Below the pieces are notes generated by a model. It made no database searches. It was not told where the DNA came from and worked only from the letters and a program-made list of their open reading frames with translations. A stretch of 64,000 nt of DNA from Lingula anatina (Eukaryota > Brachiopoda > Lingulata > Lingulida > Lingulidae): NCBI RefSeq assembly GCF_001039355.2, contig NW_019775771.1, forward strand, positions 124,001-188,000, written 5' to 3'. A program made the translations under genes and the position numbers. Shown here piece after piece: positions 50,381-63,083 of this stretch (the stretch's first letter is position 1; each line of letters opens with the position of its first letter).

Positions 50381-50477
50381 GATTGTGTTAGAGAAGTTCT
50401 ACCTGCCCAGGAGCGAGCCGCGCCCGATTTAGAAATACACTCTATTCGAAGAGCTGTGTTTCCAGTTTGTTTTTTGT

Positions 50478-50715
50478 TACCTCCGCCAAGGAGGTTATGT
50501 TTTCACCCCTGTTAGGTTGTTTGTTTGTCTGTCATCAACATAACTCAAAAAGTTATGGACCGATTTTGATGAAATGTTCAGGAACTGTCAGAAGTGGGCC
50601 AAGAAACAGATGATTAGTTTTTGGTGGTGATCTGGATCAATAATCAATCAATAATCAATAATAATAATAAATTGATGCCCTGGCGGAGGTCTGCGCTCTC
50701 GGAGTGCTTTTCTAG
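50478..50715 (+). repeat. Dispersed repeat, ccgccaaggaggttatg type
   Basis: It starts ctccgccaaggaggttatg, includes actcaaaaagttatggaccg and gatgaaatgttcaggaactg, and ends ggcggaggtctgcgctctcg...gagtgcttttctag. A second copy lies in reverse orientation at 57194-57415. The ends share cctccgcc / ggcggagg, a short inverted repeat. It is non-coding; the high conservation between copies suggests a young or constrained family. Confidence 0.85.
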
Positions 50716-53700
50716 TTTCTCTTGTAATGGAGACGTGGAATGGCGAATTTCTAATGAAGAGCTCCAAAATAGGTTTATACAGAATAATTTTCTGAATGGT
50801 ATTGGATAGGGTATACCTTTGTGATTTAGAGATCATTTCTGAAATCTTTATCTTTAATATCGATATATCCTTTGCTTAGTCTAATTAAGCCTAACCATTG
50901 ATTTAAAAAGATGGAAAATGCAAGGAAAATCATGTAAAAGTTACACTATGCGGGATTTACCCGCCAAAATGAAATTTCCTCGGGAAAAACATTGTTTCCT
51001 ATTAGCAAATCGTTGCTTAAGCCGTTCCTGCATTTAGATTCGATGTTTTACTAAATTTTTTATTGAATGATTGGCCAGCCATTTGGAATGTCATGTCTTT
51101 TTGTGCACTTCAGAAGTAACTATCGACGTTAGGTACTTTTATCCGAGGGGGTTTACAGATTTTAAGGTCTGAATAGGGAAAGATAAGTAGCTTTGGAGAA
51201 TAAGTAGACATTAAAATATGATTTGGGGTATTTTTTTTTCAAACGCGTACAGTATACATGAAAGATCAAAAGCAAGGGCTGTCAATACTACCAAATTTCT
51301 TCAAAGAGAAATTAGTTATATTAAGAGAAAAAAACTAGTCTTGCTCTGCAGAAGAAAAAAACTGGAACAAGGACGAGGTATAATAATAATAATCCGATAT
51401 GTTTATTGATACTCCGCAGAACAGTTCAGATGCGCGTGAAAATAAAAAAAGTTCAAAATCTAACATTTGAAAGACTGGCAAGAACTGATAATAGACAAAA
51501 TATGTTTTTTTTAATTGTACTGGGAAACTTTTTGACATTAGTGTCTTGTTTTCATCAAATTCCATCAAAAACAAATTCAGAGGTTGTAACAATTTTAAAA
51601 ATGCAAATAATCTGCTGTCAATCGTGCACTTACGCACACGCGCATGTAACCACACTTTGTACTATGTCGTCTTGTTGATGTTTGCACACCAAATCGAACA
51701 GTGGCCAAATTTTTTTCATGTTTTTAAGATTCCTGGCTGTTTTGCCAATCGATGTTCTTTTTGAAGTTTTCTTTTCTTTGCACTAAATCCGAAAATAAAT
51801 ATTATACATGACGTAACTGTGGATGAAAATTTACATTTGCAAACATTTGAATCAGAGGCGACATGTAGACATGGGCGGTTTACAAGATTATCCAAACCTT
51901 AGCCAAATTCAGAATAATATATATATATATATAAAACTGAAAAGGTTACGCCAAAATCAGCGTACTTGTAGTGACTTTTCACATTCACTTAAAATTAACT
52001 CTGGTTCTCGGTGCTCAGCGATGACAAAATCACATGACATTGACTGATATCTAAACAAGCCCGTCTTTCTCAATTACCCCTTACTCCCAAAAAAATTTTT
52101 AATGTATAACAATACAGAACAACTTAAATTAGAACGCTCTTGTGAACATTTTAGGCATGTTTTTCACTTTAAATATTCAAACGAACCGAAGTATTTTATA
52201 AAAGGTTTACTAAATTGCCTTGGTAGAATATTGAATTTGCCATTTAGAATAACAAAATACTTCGAAATAACATTTTGAGATATTAATTCCGTAAAACTCT
52301 TAAATAAATAATTGACCAAACTGTAAGAGTGGTCTTAAGTGTAACAGATAAAATAACAATCCCTATAATCTTATTAAAAAAGTAAAGGTTTTGTTTAAGA
52401 ATTATTTACTATCTTTTGACCAAATTGACAAAAGTTGACGATCTAAGAATTCAGTGATTTTTTATAATACTATATCTCCTGAAAATTGGGCTTTGCAACA
52501 GCTTAAGTGATTTTAAAATTATGAAATGCAAAAGGCTTTGTTTGATATCAATCCTACAGAAACATTTAATGAACGAACATATTTAAATGAAGTCCCGTTT
52601 TTGTTTTTCGACACTTTTTTTTGTCTTAAACGGCATAAAATTATCACAATCCTGGCAATTTTTGTAGCCAACAATAGGAACAGTTTTCTTTTCACAAACA
52701 CGACTAAGATCCCATTCTACTACTGCAATGCTTCATTAATTTTCATTATTTTTTTTTTTTATTTCGGACAGCAATCTTTACCCTACCATGGTTTAATTTT
52801 TTTCTGAAAAACAGGTATTTGATCCCCGCCCAGCACTGAAAACACCAAGAACCAGAGGAAGTTTATTCACAACCACGGTGCCATATTCATAATTGTTAAA
52901 AAATCGTTGTAGTACATGTGGACAATTCTGCAGTAACGTGGGCACATTTTGGCCGTTACATAATGTTGAGGTTACTAAGGCATTATACGTTTGATTAACA
53001 GTGTCTTTTGTAGATTTACATCTTTCCCCTTTTTCGAATGAACACACGATAAATGTTATTAAAAGTTTGCTATATGCATTTTACGTAATGCATTTGTAAT
53101 GTCTTTCCTTTCCCAGAAGTCAACATTTAAAATGAATAAGAGTACGTACATCTTCAAGTTCACATCGAGGTGTCAAGTTGCAGATTTGCCCACACATAAT
53201 TTTCAGTGACAAATAGAAAACATATTTCTTCTTGGAAATTAATATATGACAACTTTAAAACAATCACTTTATCAATTTTATACATTTATCATTTTTATAC
53301 AGACATTATTTCTGTTAAATGATAACTTCAGATCTAACGTTTCAGGTTCGGAAAGGGACGGGTATCAACCCCGACACAAAAGTATACATAAATTACCCCT
53401 ATAACACCATGATCAGATAGAGCACTATACTACGACACAGTAACATACAATTACCAAAAGAAGCAAACCAGCAACATGCAGGGCGGACGCTTAGTATGGA
53501 TTTAATTTCTATGAGAAGTTTCATAAATAAAAGGCTTATCTTATTCGACTTTTAATTTTATATACGTTTTGGAGCAGAATTTTACAACCAAAGGCAAACA
53601 TAACATTCCGTACTGAATGTCGTCCCTGCAAATCAACAAGCAGACAAGCGTCGGCATAGGAAGCAATCTTGGCATGGGCGTAGGTCTGTGTATGTCGAAC

Positions 53701-54357
53701 ACAAAACGTGTCTCTGAGTAGGACGCTTCTGATATCTTCGTTAACGGTTGTTAGTGTCACTGGAATTAAAGGAATAAATTCACATTCCTGACACAATGTC
53801 TAAAGATCTGATAAAACAGCAATTCGTGTCAGTATATCCTTTGCAATAGAATTAACAAATCGCAATTAAGCTTTAAAATGATACAAGTATATATATTTAT
53901 ATTTTAATAAAATATTTTATTAAGATATTGAACCCTCATGGAAAGTTAATGGAATTAGAAACAAAAGGGTGCCCAAAAGACACTGAGGAAAAGCTAAGAG
54001 AAAGTATCCTTCACGTCAGTTGGATGTCCGCATGGTCAGTATGTCTAAAGTGCACCATTTCGGGAATATATCGTCAATGCAAAACTGAGAAGTGCAAACA
54101 TTCATTTTCTATCATCTGTACGGAACTTACGAGAACCTGCTGCCGGTTTCAGTGCCATCTTTTCAGCCTACATGGGGCAGTAAGAGTAATATGGCCTGGG
54201 GGAACCTTTCTTCTCCGTCTTCTACTGACCTTGTTCCTATCTGAGCACCTCTCGCCAAAACGCTCACCTTATTTACATGATGATGAAGAGGCCACCCACT
54301 TTCCGTGCAGACGATTCGGTTTAAATCATAGTTTGTTTTTTGAGAAGGCACAATAAG

Positions 54358-54567
54358 GGCGTATTCCCAGACATTTAGATCGATCTGTCCCCGTGGGGAG
54401 TCTCACTTGATTACTGTCAGATAATCCGGCTTAAATGTCCGTCCCGCCGTCTACAAGCTGTAAGGGGGTAATTAACTTTCGTGCCCGCTCGTCTGACAGC
54501 TATTTAGCGTGAACCCCCAGGGAGTTAGGTCGATCTAGTTTGGATCGATCTAATCTCTGGGAATGCC
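54358..54567. mobile_element. Small inverted-repeat element (MITE-like)
   Basis: The ends are imperfect inverted repeats: left ggcgtattcccagacattta then gatcgatc, right the complement of ggcattcccagagatta then gatcgatc. No convincing target duplication was found. The end motif (agggc..attccca, then agatcgatc) resembles the element at 7038-7269. Confidence 0.5.
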
Positions 54568-54756
54568 ATGGGGTCTAAGTCTCCATCTCGAAAAAGAGGA
54601 TTAGGGGGTTGATAAAGTCATAATGACACACACACACAACAACAAACAAATAAATAAAAATAAAAACGCGTTTTCAAAGACAACATACTTGATAATTAAT
54701 GCGTGACTGGGCATACAAATCAGCTTTCGTAGGTCGATGAACGAACTATGTGATAA

Positions 54757-55310
54757 ACACTAAACACGACTGACCAATGGACATTGTTATATTGACCTCA
54801 GACCAATGATATTTATAAGACATATTTACAAAGATGTCTTTGCGGATAGAAAAAAATATAAAATTGCGTCTGAATAACAAAAAAAAAAAAAAAAAAGAAA
54901 AATTAGTGGGACATTCAGAGTTAAGAAGCTGATCTGCTTTTTTGTAAATATAAAAATAAAATGCTTCCATTCTTCTTCCATTTTGTGGCAGCTCTTTAGC
55001 TGATTTGAAATCACTTGTATAGCACAGCAAAACAGCATTTATTTTCATTGAAAGACTGCTTATGCATCTAGCACAGTTTTCAGAAATAAAAAAAAATTTT
55101 TTTTCAAAATTTAATTTTTTATATAATTTATTATAACATAAATTCAAAATTAAAAGAAGCAATTTAAACACTTAATGTCTCACATCTATAAATTGTTACA
55201 AGTACAAGTACAATTTGCATTTGTATTGTTAAAACAATAAAGCCTTACCGTTGGCATCGTTACTAATATCATATCAAAATGAAATATTAAAAGATTTAGT
55301 TTCATCCATC
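54757..55310 (+). repeat. Diverged copy of the VWC-gene 3' region
   Basis: From gactgaccaatggacattgt onward this follows 44570-45060 in order: atatttataggacatattta, the poly-A run, cattgaaagactgctta and atcatatcaaaatgaaatat. No VWC coding exon precedes it, so the paralogous gene body is absent or the segment was copied alone. Confidence 0.78.
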
Positions 55311-56059
55311 TCCTCACAAGATAGGGAAATGAGCTCACTTTTGCTCTAATTTTTAAAACTTTTCATCACCTATGTTATATATTTTACGAGCATATTTTAG
55401 ACGAAGCAAGTCGAGAAATGAAGTTACTCCATTCACATACACATGTATTATTTTAGTGAACTGCATGTAAAAGGGACAAAATACCAGCTTTATCAATCTA
55501 TTCAACTTACTTTCAGCTTAATAGTTCAACCTCTTTGTTCTACAGACAATGCATTTCTTCCTGTTAACTTTGAACAGAATTATTTGTCAGTATTTGATAT
55601 ACTGCTGAAAACAATTATAAAATTTCATAACAAAATTTACATGCTTAAAAACAAGACTTAAATGTAAAATTAATAATAATGCAAATACTCAAAACAAATA
55701 AATTGTTTCATGGCACTTAACAAATAGGCATATAACCTAAATGAATAATTCAAGTCAGTCTATGAATTGAAGCAACAGCCTTAAAATATTTTTCTGCAAA
55801 TTATACTGGATATAGTTAGGAATTTATATTGCACATACAAAAAAATCTGAAGATCTTTCCTTCCAGCTGGGCTGAAATCAAGAGATGTGACACTTCCTTT
55901 TTCTTTTCAAAATTTCAAAGAGCAAAATGCAGATTCCCTCCTTACTTGTCTGCAAAATATTTTGTACCACTTCCTTTCAATCATAAAATTAAGAGATAAC
56001 AACTGTTCATTTTGGCAAAAAAAAAAAAAAAAAAAAAAAGAAAAAAAAAATATTTTACT

Positions 56060-56365
56060 GGGGTAAAGGACAATTTTCCTACACTAACCAATGGTAAATG
56101 AATCCAGTCTGACATTCAAAGTTAGTCCCTGTTTTTTTTTCTAAAAAGTTTGGTTTTTTATAATATTCTCTTAAGAGATTATTACCGTAACAGAGCTTAG
56201 CCATCTATGGAGGTCACGTGATGTGATGGCAAGCACAAATTCCAAAATAACTGTGTTAACTGCTATTCTGTTTGTAAAGCAGAATTTTTTATATTTTTGT
56301 GAGTTGTTTACAATGTATTTATTGTGAAATATGGATATTATAAGAACAGTGGTTATCCCTTTATA
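56060..56365. mobile_element. Diverged relative of the TTAA-flanked MITE
   Basis: It matches the interior of 9384-9721: caattttcc, ccaatgg, aatgaatcca, ctcttaagagatt, cttagccatc, atggaggtca and ttatccctttat. The left end has lost the inverted repeat. It shows the element family is dispersed rather than confined to the tandem genes. Confidence 0.65.
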
Positions 56366-57193
56366 TTAAAAATAAAATTCAACAAAAAACCCCAGCTATT
56401 GATGATACCATTTGCTAATACTTTTCTATCAAATTAAGGTGATAGCCAATTCAACACATCACAAAAAAAGTCAATTGTTGCTCATAGTGAATATAAAAAA
56501 ATTGCGATAAAAAATATGAGATCAAATGTATTCCATGGATGTTAAAAATACAGATTAATGCATTTTTTCATTTAAGAACGTTAATTTCTATAAATTAATA
56601 TGATTCAGTATGTTTTCATATTAAACATTTCCTCAACATCTCTACTTTATAGTTTACCATACAACTGCAGTTCCCAATAATAAACCTTTCATGTTCACTT
56701 TTTCAGAATCCGCTTAGATTTCTTATTCCAGACATGAGCCTTGGTTTCAAAAAAATCTCTGAATATTTATCGAATCTCATACAAGACAAATCTCAGGAAC
56801 CATCAAAATTAAATTAAAAAAATGTGGAATTCCGTGTTTACGTGGATCATGTGCTATTCCTTATAACTGATAAATTACAATGTGTTAGGTTACACCAACA
56901 GGGTCATTTCTGGCCTTTAAAAAATCAACCTCCATACCATTTATAGTTTCTTTGCTCATGAAAAGTCTTGCCCTACATCTGTCATTTGCATATTAAAATA
57001 CTCACAACTGTCAACTTTTCAGGCTCTAATGTCTGGTAAGCAATATTGTTTAAAAAGATTTTGCATAGTTCACAAGAAGTACATAATTCTCCCTTCTCTT
57101 GAAATAAGTGGACAATGAAGAAAAGAGCACTTTACTTTAAAAAACTAAAAATTACACAGTATAAAGGTGAAGAATGAGAATCACATTCCACTA

Positions 57194-57415
57194 CTAGAAA
57201 AGCACTCCGAGAATGCAGACCCCAGCCAAGGCAGCGATTTTTGAGTATCATTGATTATTGATTACTTATTGATCTGGATCACCACCAAAAACTAATCATC
57301 TGTTCCTTGGCCCACTTCTGACAGTTCCTGAACATTTCATCAAAATTGGTCCGTAACTTTTTGAGTTATGTCGATGACAGACAGAAAAACAGGGCTGAAA
57401 ACGTGGCGGAGGTAA
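57194..57415 (-). repeat. Reverse copy of the ccgccaaggagg dispersed repeat
   Basis: Reverse-complement relative of 50478-50715, sharing the actcaaaaagtt, tcatcaaaattgg and cacttctgacagttcctgaa segments and the ggcggaggtaa end. It lies just downstream of the NO VEIN-like gene. Confidence 0.82.
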
Positions 57416-57643
57416 TAATAACTTTTCTAAAATATTGCAAATCTGAAAAATATTTTTTGGGGTTTTGATAAATCATATCAAAATGGTAATGAAAAAAATT
57501 GATTTTTATGAAAACTTGAAACAAAGTCTTCACAAAGGCTTGGAATCCATAAAAAAACAAAACAATTATCTTAAAGTACACTTTCTCTTTTTCCCTCTCC
57601 TTAATTAAAAATATTTCAGTTTTGATTTTTTTAAACAAATTAT

Positions 57644-58047
57644 CTACAACCACATGCTCATTTTTATGGCTTTGCTATCCAGAAGTTGCAGGACATTCTC
57701 CAGAACCCTGAGTTTCACAGGCTGAAAGCTATTACCAGCATTATACACCCTGTAAATCTGGTAATTTTTTTTCAACTTCTGTGCAGCCTTAAGCTCTTGG
57801 GACGAGATCTCAAACATGTCTTTATTTTCTGCAAAAGTACTTTTCACCTCAATAAAGACCTGCTTTTCTTCAGCAATCCACTCAATACAGAAATCAAAAG
57901 GCTTCCCAGATTCTTGTTTCTCATTCACCCAATGGATAACAAGGTATTTCTTCTCTATCTGCTCCCTGAACTTGGCCTGCAAGAAACTGTTCACCCACTT
58001 CTCTCCCCATTCCCCGATATGCTTCTTATCGCCGACAAGAACCTCAG
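57644..58047 (-). other. DUF3883 nuclease-like domain
   Basis: This covers about the last 130 residues of the NO VEIN-like protein. The putative active-site pattern is intact: an early Glu in GEWGE, Asp in FDFCIEW, and the E-x-K of IEVKST. Related domains occur in bacterial defence and restriction proteins, but only the fold pattern is visible here. Confidence 0.7.
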
Positions 58048-61000
58048 CAACTGGAGGAAGTGCAGTCTCTATATTAATACCAGTGGTGTCTTCATATTGC
58101 ACTTGTTCTATGCTGTCTCCGGGGCCAAATAGTGCAGGCCCCAGAGACCGTGGTGGTGAGGAAAACAGAGAAAATAAATCCGATTCTCCACCACGGGATC
58201 CCATGTCTTGACTCCCCTGCTGATGATGGTGTGAAGGGTCTACTTGTGGACCAGGAACACTGAAACCAAACTGAGAGGGTACACCAAACTGAGGGAGGGC
58301 TTGGTGCTGCACTGTTGGAACACTGTCAGGAACATGCTGGGTTTGTTCTGGTCTTTGGTTGACAACTGAAAAATGAAGGTCGTATTCATGTGCATGGTGC
58401 ATGTTTCAGCCATTTATAAGCACATCTTTCATACTTATTTTCAAAGATTTGCTGAAAAAGTTCAGTTCCCATTACAAATCTCATCAATTATATGGAGTTG
58501 AACTACAGACAGTCATAGAGAACTTTAGTTATTCCCATTAGAACTATTTCAATGTACAGAGAAAAAAAATTACATTACAGACCACAACCAGTTATGCAAC
58601 CATATCTCAAAAGGCTGATACGAAAGGAAAAAAAATGCACACTTATCAGAATCAAAATGCATTTACTGCATTGCAATTTTAATCTCTGATACCTTGTCCT
58701 GTCTTGTCAACAGGTCTTCCAACAGAGCCATCTTCAGTTGTGCTGCTACTCTGCCCTTGGTCTATTGGGGCATCTCTGCTGTCTGCCTTCGTCACTTGAT
58801 TCTGTCCACTAGATGGCTGTATTTGAGGCAAGACAGGACTAGTTCCCACCTGACTGAAAGGACCATGGTCTTTCTGTGCTCTTTGAGATGCATGGTTATC
58901 TCCATCTTTTACATGTAAGTGCAATGGCTCAGAAATTGGAGCGCTGCCCGTTGAAGGCTTGCCTGTAGCTTGTGGTTGGGATCTTTCTGAAACTGCCAAT
59001 AATTTTTTTTTTAATTTTTTTTCATGGACTTACCAGTAGTTTATGTTTTTAAGCTATATATAACTGTTCACAACAAATATTATGCTTGTCAATGACTGAG
59101 CTCATGCTGATACCAGTCTCCAAATTTACCATGACATGAAATGTATTTTAATAAAAAAAATTGCTCTCTGACTTAGTAAATGACTGATGCTGTTTTACTC
59201 AAGTCCATACTGCAATATGTTTTCATATAAAAATAAAGTCTTTAAATGTTGTAATACAAACCCGAATCAGTTGGTGGACCCATTTTTTCCTTTGGTGGTG
59301 GGGGTGGCCAGGATGTAAGTTCTCCTGCCTCTGGAGGGTTCTTTTTCTTCTTTGCTTTCTCATCTTTCTCAGTCCAGTTAAGGTCATCAAGAGGATGCTC
59401 CTTAGATTCTGATGACAGATCAAAACATTTGGTTGATCAAAAAATCTTTCAGAAATATCAAATAATATTCATTTGTCAAACTTAAGTATGAAAACTAAAT
59501 TGTCATTGAAATCACAAGTACTGATATATCCTGATTTTGCAATTATGATCAAAACTAACTTGGCCTGGCACATTATAAAATTGACACTGACTTGACTCAA
59601 CTCCTTAAAACTAGTAAAAGTTTTGGCCTGACTAGCTGCAGGGAAGTATTTGAGCAATTATGTGTCCTCTTGACATTCACTTAACAGATATTTGCCAAAT
59701 GAAAATCCTGCCAAAAAGCAAAAACAGCAGAAAACTACAGAATAAAACTACGAAAATCCACATACTTTCAACCAAAATAATCAACCCAGGACCATTTACA
59801 AAACTGTCTGATATTTCAACTCCACACAAGTAAGACACTGTCAGAGTGTAAAGAGACTAATAATGGCAAAATGCTCAAGCTTCTACTACATTGTACCAAT
59901 TCTTATTCACAAGTGTCCATTCTTACCAGTCTTTTGAGAGGGTCTTATTAACAGCTGGTCAGGTTCTGGCACCGCCCATCTTTCCTCCTCTTCAGGCAAA
60001 GCCTTCATCTTCTGTTCTCTCTGGAAGTCTGCATCTGTCATCCCACCATCTGGCTTCTGGATGTGCATCCTCAAAACCTGCAGAAAATTCAGGAGCCCAG
60101 TCTCCAAATCTTGTGCAGAAGCTGGAAGGAAAATCTTCACCAGCTCCTTGTCCATATCTCTGTAGGATTTGACGCTGTCCTTGTGGACATAAAACTCACG
60201 CTCGTTCTGCAAGATGCACTTTTCTTGCACGGTCACATTAACACGTGGCTTGTCTCTCAGTCTGTACACAACATCCAGCTTACTGCTCTGGTAAAACAAA
60301 AGAAGTTTCAAGACAGCAGACACCTTCTTTTCTTGCAGTTTCTTGTACACAGTGGGGTGAAAGGAAAACAAAAACTGTTGTATATAAGGCACCACTTTAT
60401 GAATATATTGCTGAACTTCTGGGCTTGGGCGTGTGCTCTCTGGGACCACCTCCTGTTCTACGCCCTCGGAAAGAGTTTTGATTCCAACAGCCTTGAAGAA
60501 AAATTCTGCCCTTGACCTCAATTCAGTAACTTGGTCCTCAGAACTAGACTGCTGAATACCTGTAAAACATTCAGATATCACAGCATGTTAATATTTATAG
60601 TTTATCTTTTACTATGAGACAAATCTAAAATAAAGGGTCCTGTCACACAGAAGTACTAAAATAAAGGTATAATAACTTTTTTTAATTGGCTGAAATTGGA
60701 AGAAAATTTTCAACTGAATGGTAGTAAGAGATATTTCCTTCATTAGACATAAAACAGTGACATCTTTAAGTTAATAAAAAAATACTTTTTTTAAATAACC
60801 GTTTTGGAGTTTTTTAAAATTAAAATTGCTTTGAATATAAACACAAGAAAAAAATAAAGAAATAAAAACAATCATTTCTCTCTGTACCTGAAACAACTGT
60901 TACAGGTTCAGCCACCAGCAGGATCTTCTCAGCCACCTGTTTCTTGAAGAGCTCTGCAAGACGTGGGTCATCCGCCAGGAGCGGATCCTCTTGAATCTGA

Positions 61001-62901
61001 ACCCACTTGTTGCTGGAGGTCGGTATCACATCAGCAGTTTCCAGTAAATGTTTCAACTGCCCTGCAAAAATCGAGTCCAATTCCACATTGGAAGCATCTG
61101 TGGGTTCTGAGAGGATGCCTCTCCCTTTCTGGCCAACAATGCCACTTGGGTTTTCCTTCTTTTTGCATTTCTGGCCAAGTATTTCAAAAATCTTGTAAGC
61201 ATGGAGTGTGGCTGCGTGGTTGGGCACAGGGTTCTCTTCTGCTATTTCCTGTAGAAGTTGAACATACTCTTTCATAGTGGGGGTTTCCATGACTTGTAAA
61301 ATACCTCTGAAGAATGCTTCCATGTCATGATAGACATGGGCCAATTCCCTCTTGTATTTCTCTTTTTGACCAGTCATTCCAGCACCTTTCCCCTGTGCAC
61401 CATATTTCTGCACCAAACCCGTGGGATCATGCCAACACACCATCTTCAAAGGCAGAAATTCACCAGCTACAAATGCATTGGTCTGGTAAGTGGCGCCATC
61501 TTCATTAGGAACAAATATGAAGTCATTCTGACCAAACAATTCTTTCAGTTCATCTGCTGTATATCTACTTTCAAAATGCCAATACACATTCTTCATATGC
61601 CTTACTGTGGTGAGAAATATTTGGCCTTGACTGCTTGCCTCGGACCATTCTCTTAGATGTTCAAGTATGGCTTCATTAGACAAGAAAGTTTGTATTCCAA
61701 GTTCTTTGCACAGAGCTGATTTCAAATGAATCCCCCTTGCAAGATATGGAACATGCTCTCCTAGCAGACTTTCTATTTCTCTGTACCTTATATATATGCT
61801 GCTGCCATGCAGAAGTACATTTTCCATCTCTAAATGGTCAATGGAACCACCTCTATTTCTGTAAGCACCAAATTTTCCTTTCTCTGATGGTATCCACGGC
61901 AACTTTTTCACATTCATAAAAAATGACGACTCCACTTGTTTCAGTTCTTTTTTGTCCTCGTCGTAAACTGTGGCCAGTTTGTAATTGGCATACTGAGCCT
62001 CCCACAAGCCATCTAATGCCTGGAGTAGAACCACCATCTGCTGGTATTTGGCTGGACTGTCCACTTGGCTGGTCAGCTGGTCAAACTGTGGGCAAACCTG
62101 ATCATCAATGTAGTATCTGCCCTCATATGCAGGGAACAAGTCCTTCATCCAGGCCCAAGGAGATGAATCCTGAAGGTGAATAAATTAATTCTAAATTAAA
62201 CCAAACACTGAAAATTGTCAAATTCATTAATTTGTTTGTTATTGACTATGAAAGGTACATAATGAATTTCAAACCTTTGTATACATGTAGCATAGGTTTA
62301 ATTTTTCTTGTTAACTTTCAAATATTGAAAAAATATTTTTCCCCTTATCACCAAGGCATACCGTATCTTAAACCATTGCCAAAATTACTATTTGTAGACT
62401 GGTTTTTGAATCATAAATTTGAAATAATTTATTTCAAATTACAAGCCACTCTCATGTGGAGATGGAGGGGAGACAGAGACAGGCGAACTTTACTCGTAAC
62501 TGTGATAATAAAAAATTTAAAACTCTAAATCAGGTTGACAAATCATATTGTTCTCAATATTTTTAGATAAGTATACCTTGCTGACAAAGTGAAAATTCCA
62601 AGAATATAAAATTAATCTTTTAAATAAATCTTTCTGAAGGTCTTATGAACAATATACGCCTTTGAGTTCAGTCCAACTATTTGCTGTGTAGCAGAAATGT
62701 AATTTTTAATTCGATATTCATTATTCACATTTACCAATTCGCTGTGTTTTAGGACCACTTCTTGTTTGTCCACAGCCAGGAATTCCTTGACTCCTAGTGC
62801 CAAAAGAAACATCTTCCATTGTTGCCTGTTTGAAGTGGTCTGTTTGGATGACAAGCCAGAAAGGTCTAGGTAGGCACTACTGACAATGTTCCAGACAGAG
62901 T
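57644..62901 (-). CDS. NO VEIN/sacsin-like protein, C-terminal 1080 residues
   Basis: Six exons on the minus strand, 5' to 3': 62901-62735, 62169-60888, 60559-59927, 59408-59262, 58986-58693, 58365-57644; all phases agree and end at a stop. The gene starts beyond 62901 and the 5' part is not in view. The large exon resembles the middle of plant NO VEIN and animal relatives (LPWIPSEKGKFGAYRNRG, YLARGIHLKSALCKELGI, CWHDPTGLVQKYG). A low-complexity Pro/Gln/Ser linker follows. The C-terminus is a DUF3883 domain: GEWGEKWVNSFL, FDFCIEW, then IEVKST, which reproduces the E / D / E-x-K pattern of PD-(D/E)XK nuclease folds. Relatives usually carry an N-terminal HATPase domain, not visible here. Nuclease activity is not established. 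Introns are short and dense. Confidence 0.83.
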
Positions 62902-63083
62902 CTGTAAGGAGAAAATTTCTTTGAACAAAACACAATTTACAAAACTTATTATAAAAACATTTAAAAGTGGGACTGTCCTATAGCAATTGAAGGGTTACAG
63001 CAGACTGTCTACCTGGTTCAGAACACATTGGCTATTTCAAAGTAAAATGATTGCCTAGACAGTATCATAAACTCCCAGGGAAG

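Larger units (their letters stand above)
50988..57193. other. Largely non-coding interval
   Basis: No confident gene. On the minus strand, 53550-53788 reads as an exon-like frame (LCQECEFIPLIPVTLTTVNED) behind a tctttag acceptor, and 52800-53043 reads KGERCKSTKDTVNQTYNAL; both are cysteine-containing and unassigned. Repeats inside are listed separately. Long poly-A/poly-T stretches occur near 54883, 55085 and 56022. Confidence 0.4.

Noticed and set aside
53928-54356. 142-residue plus-strand open frame
   Set aside because: It lacks a recognisable domain, shows no splice or repeat support, and its end overlaps the start of a MITE-like element.
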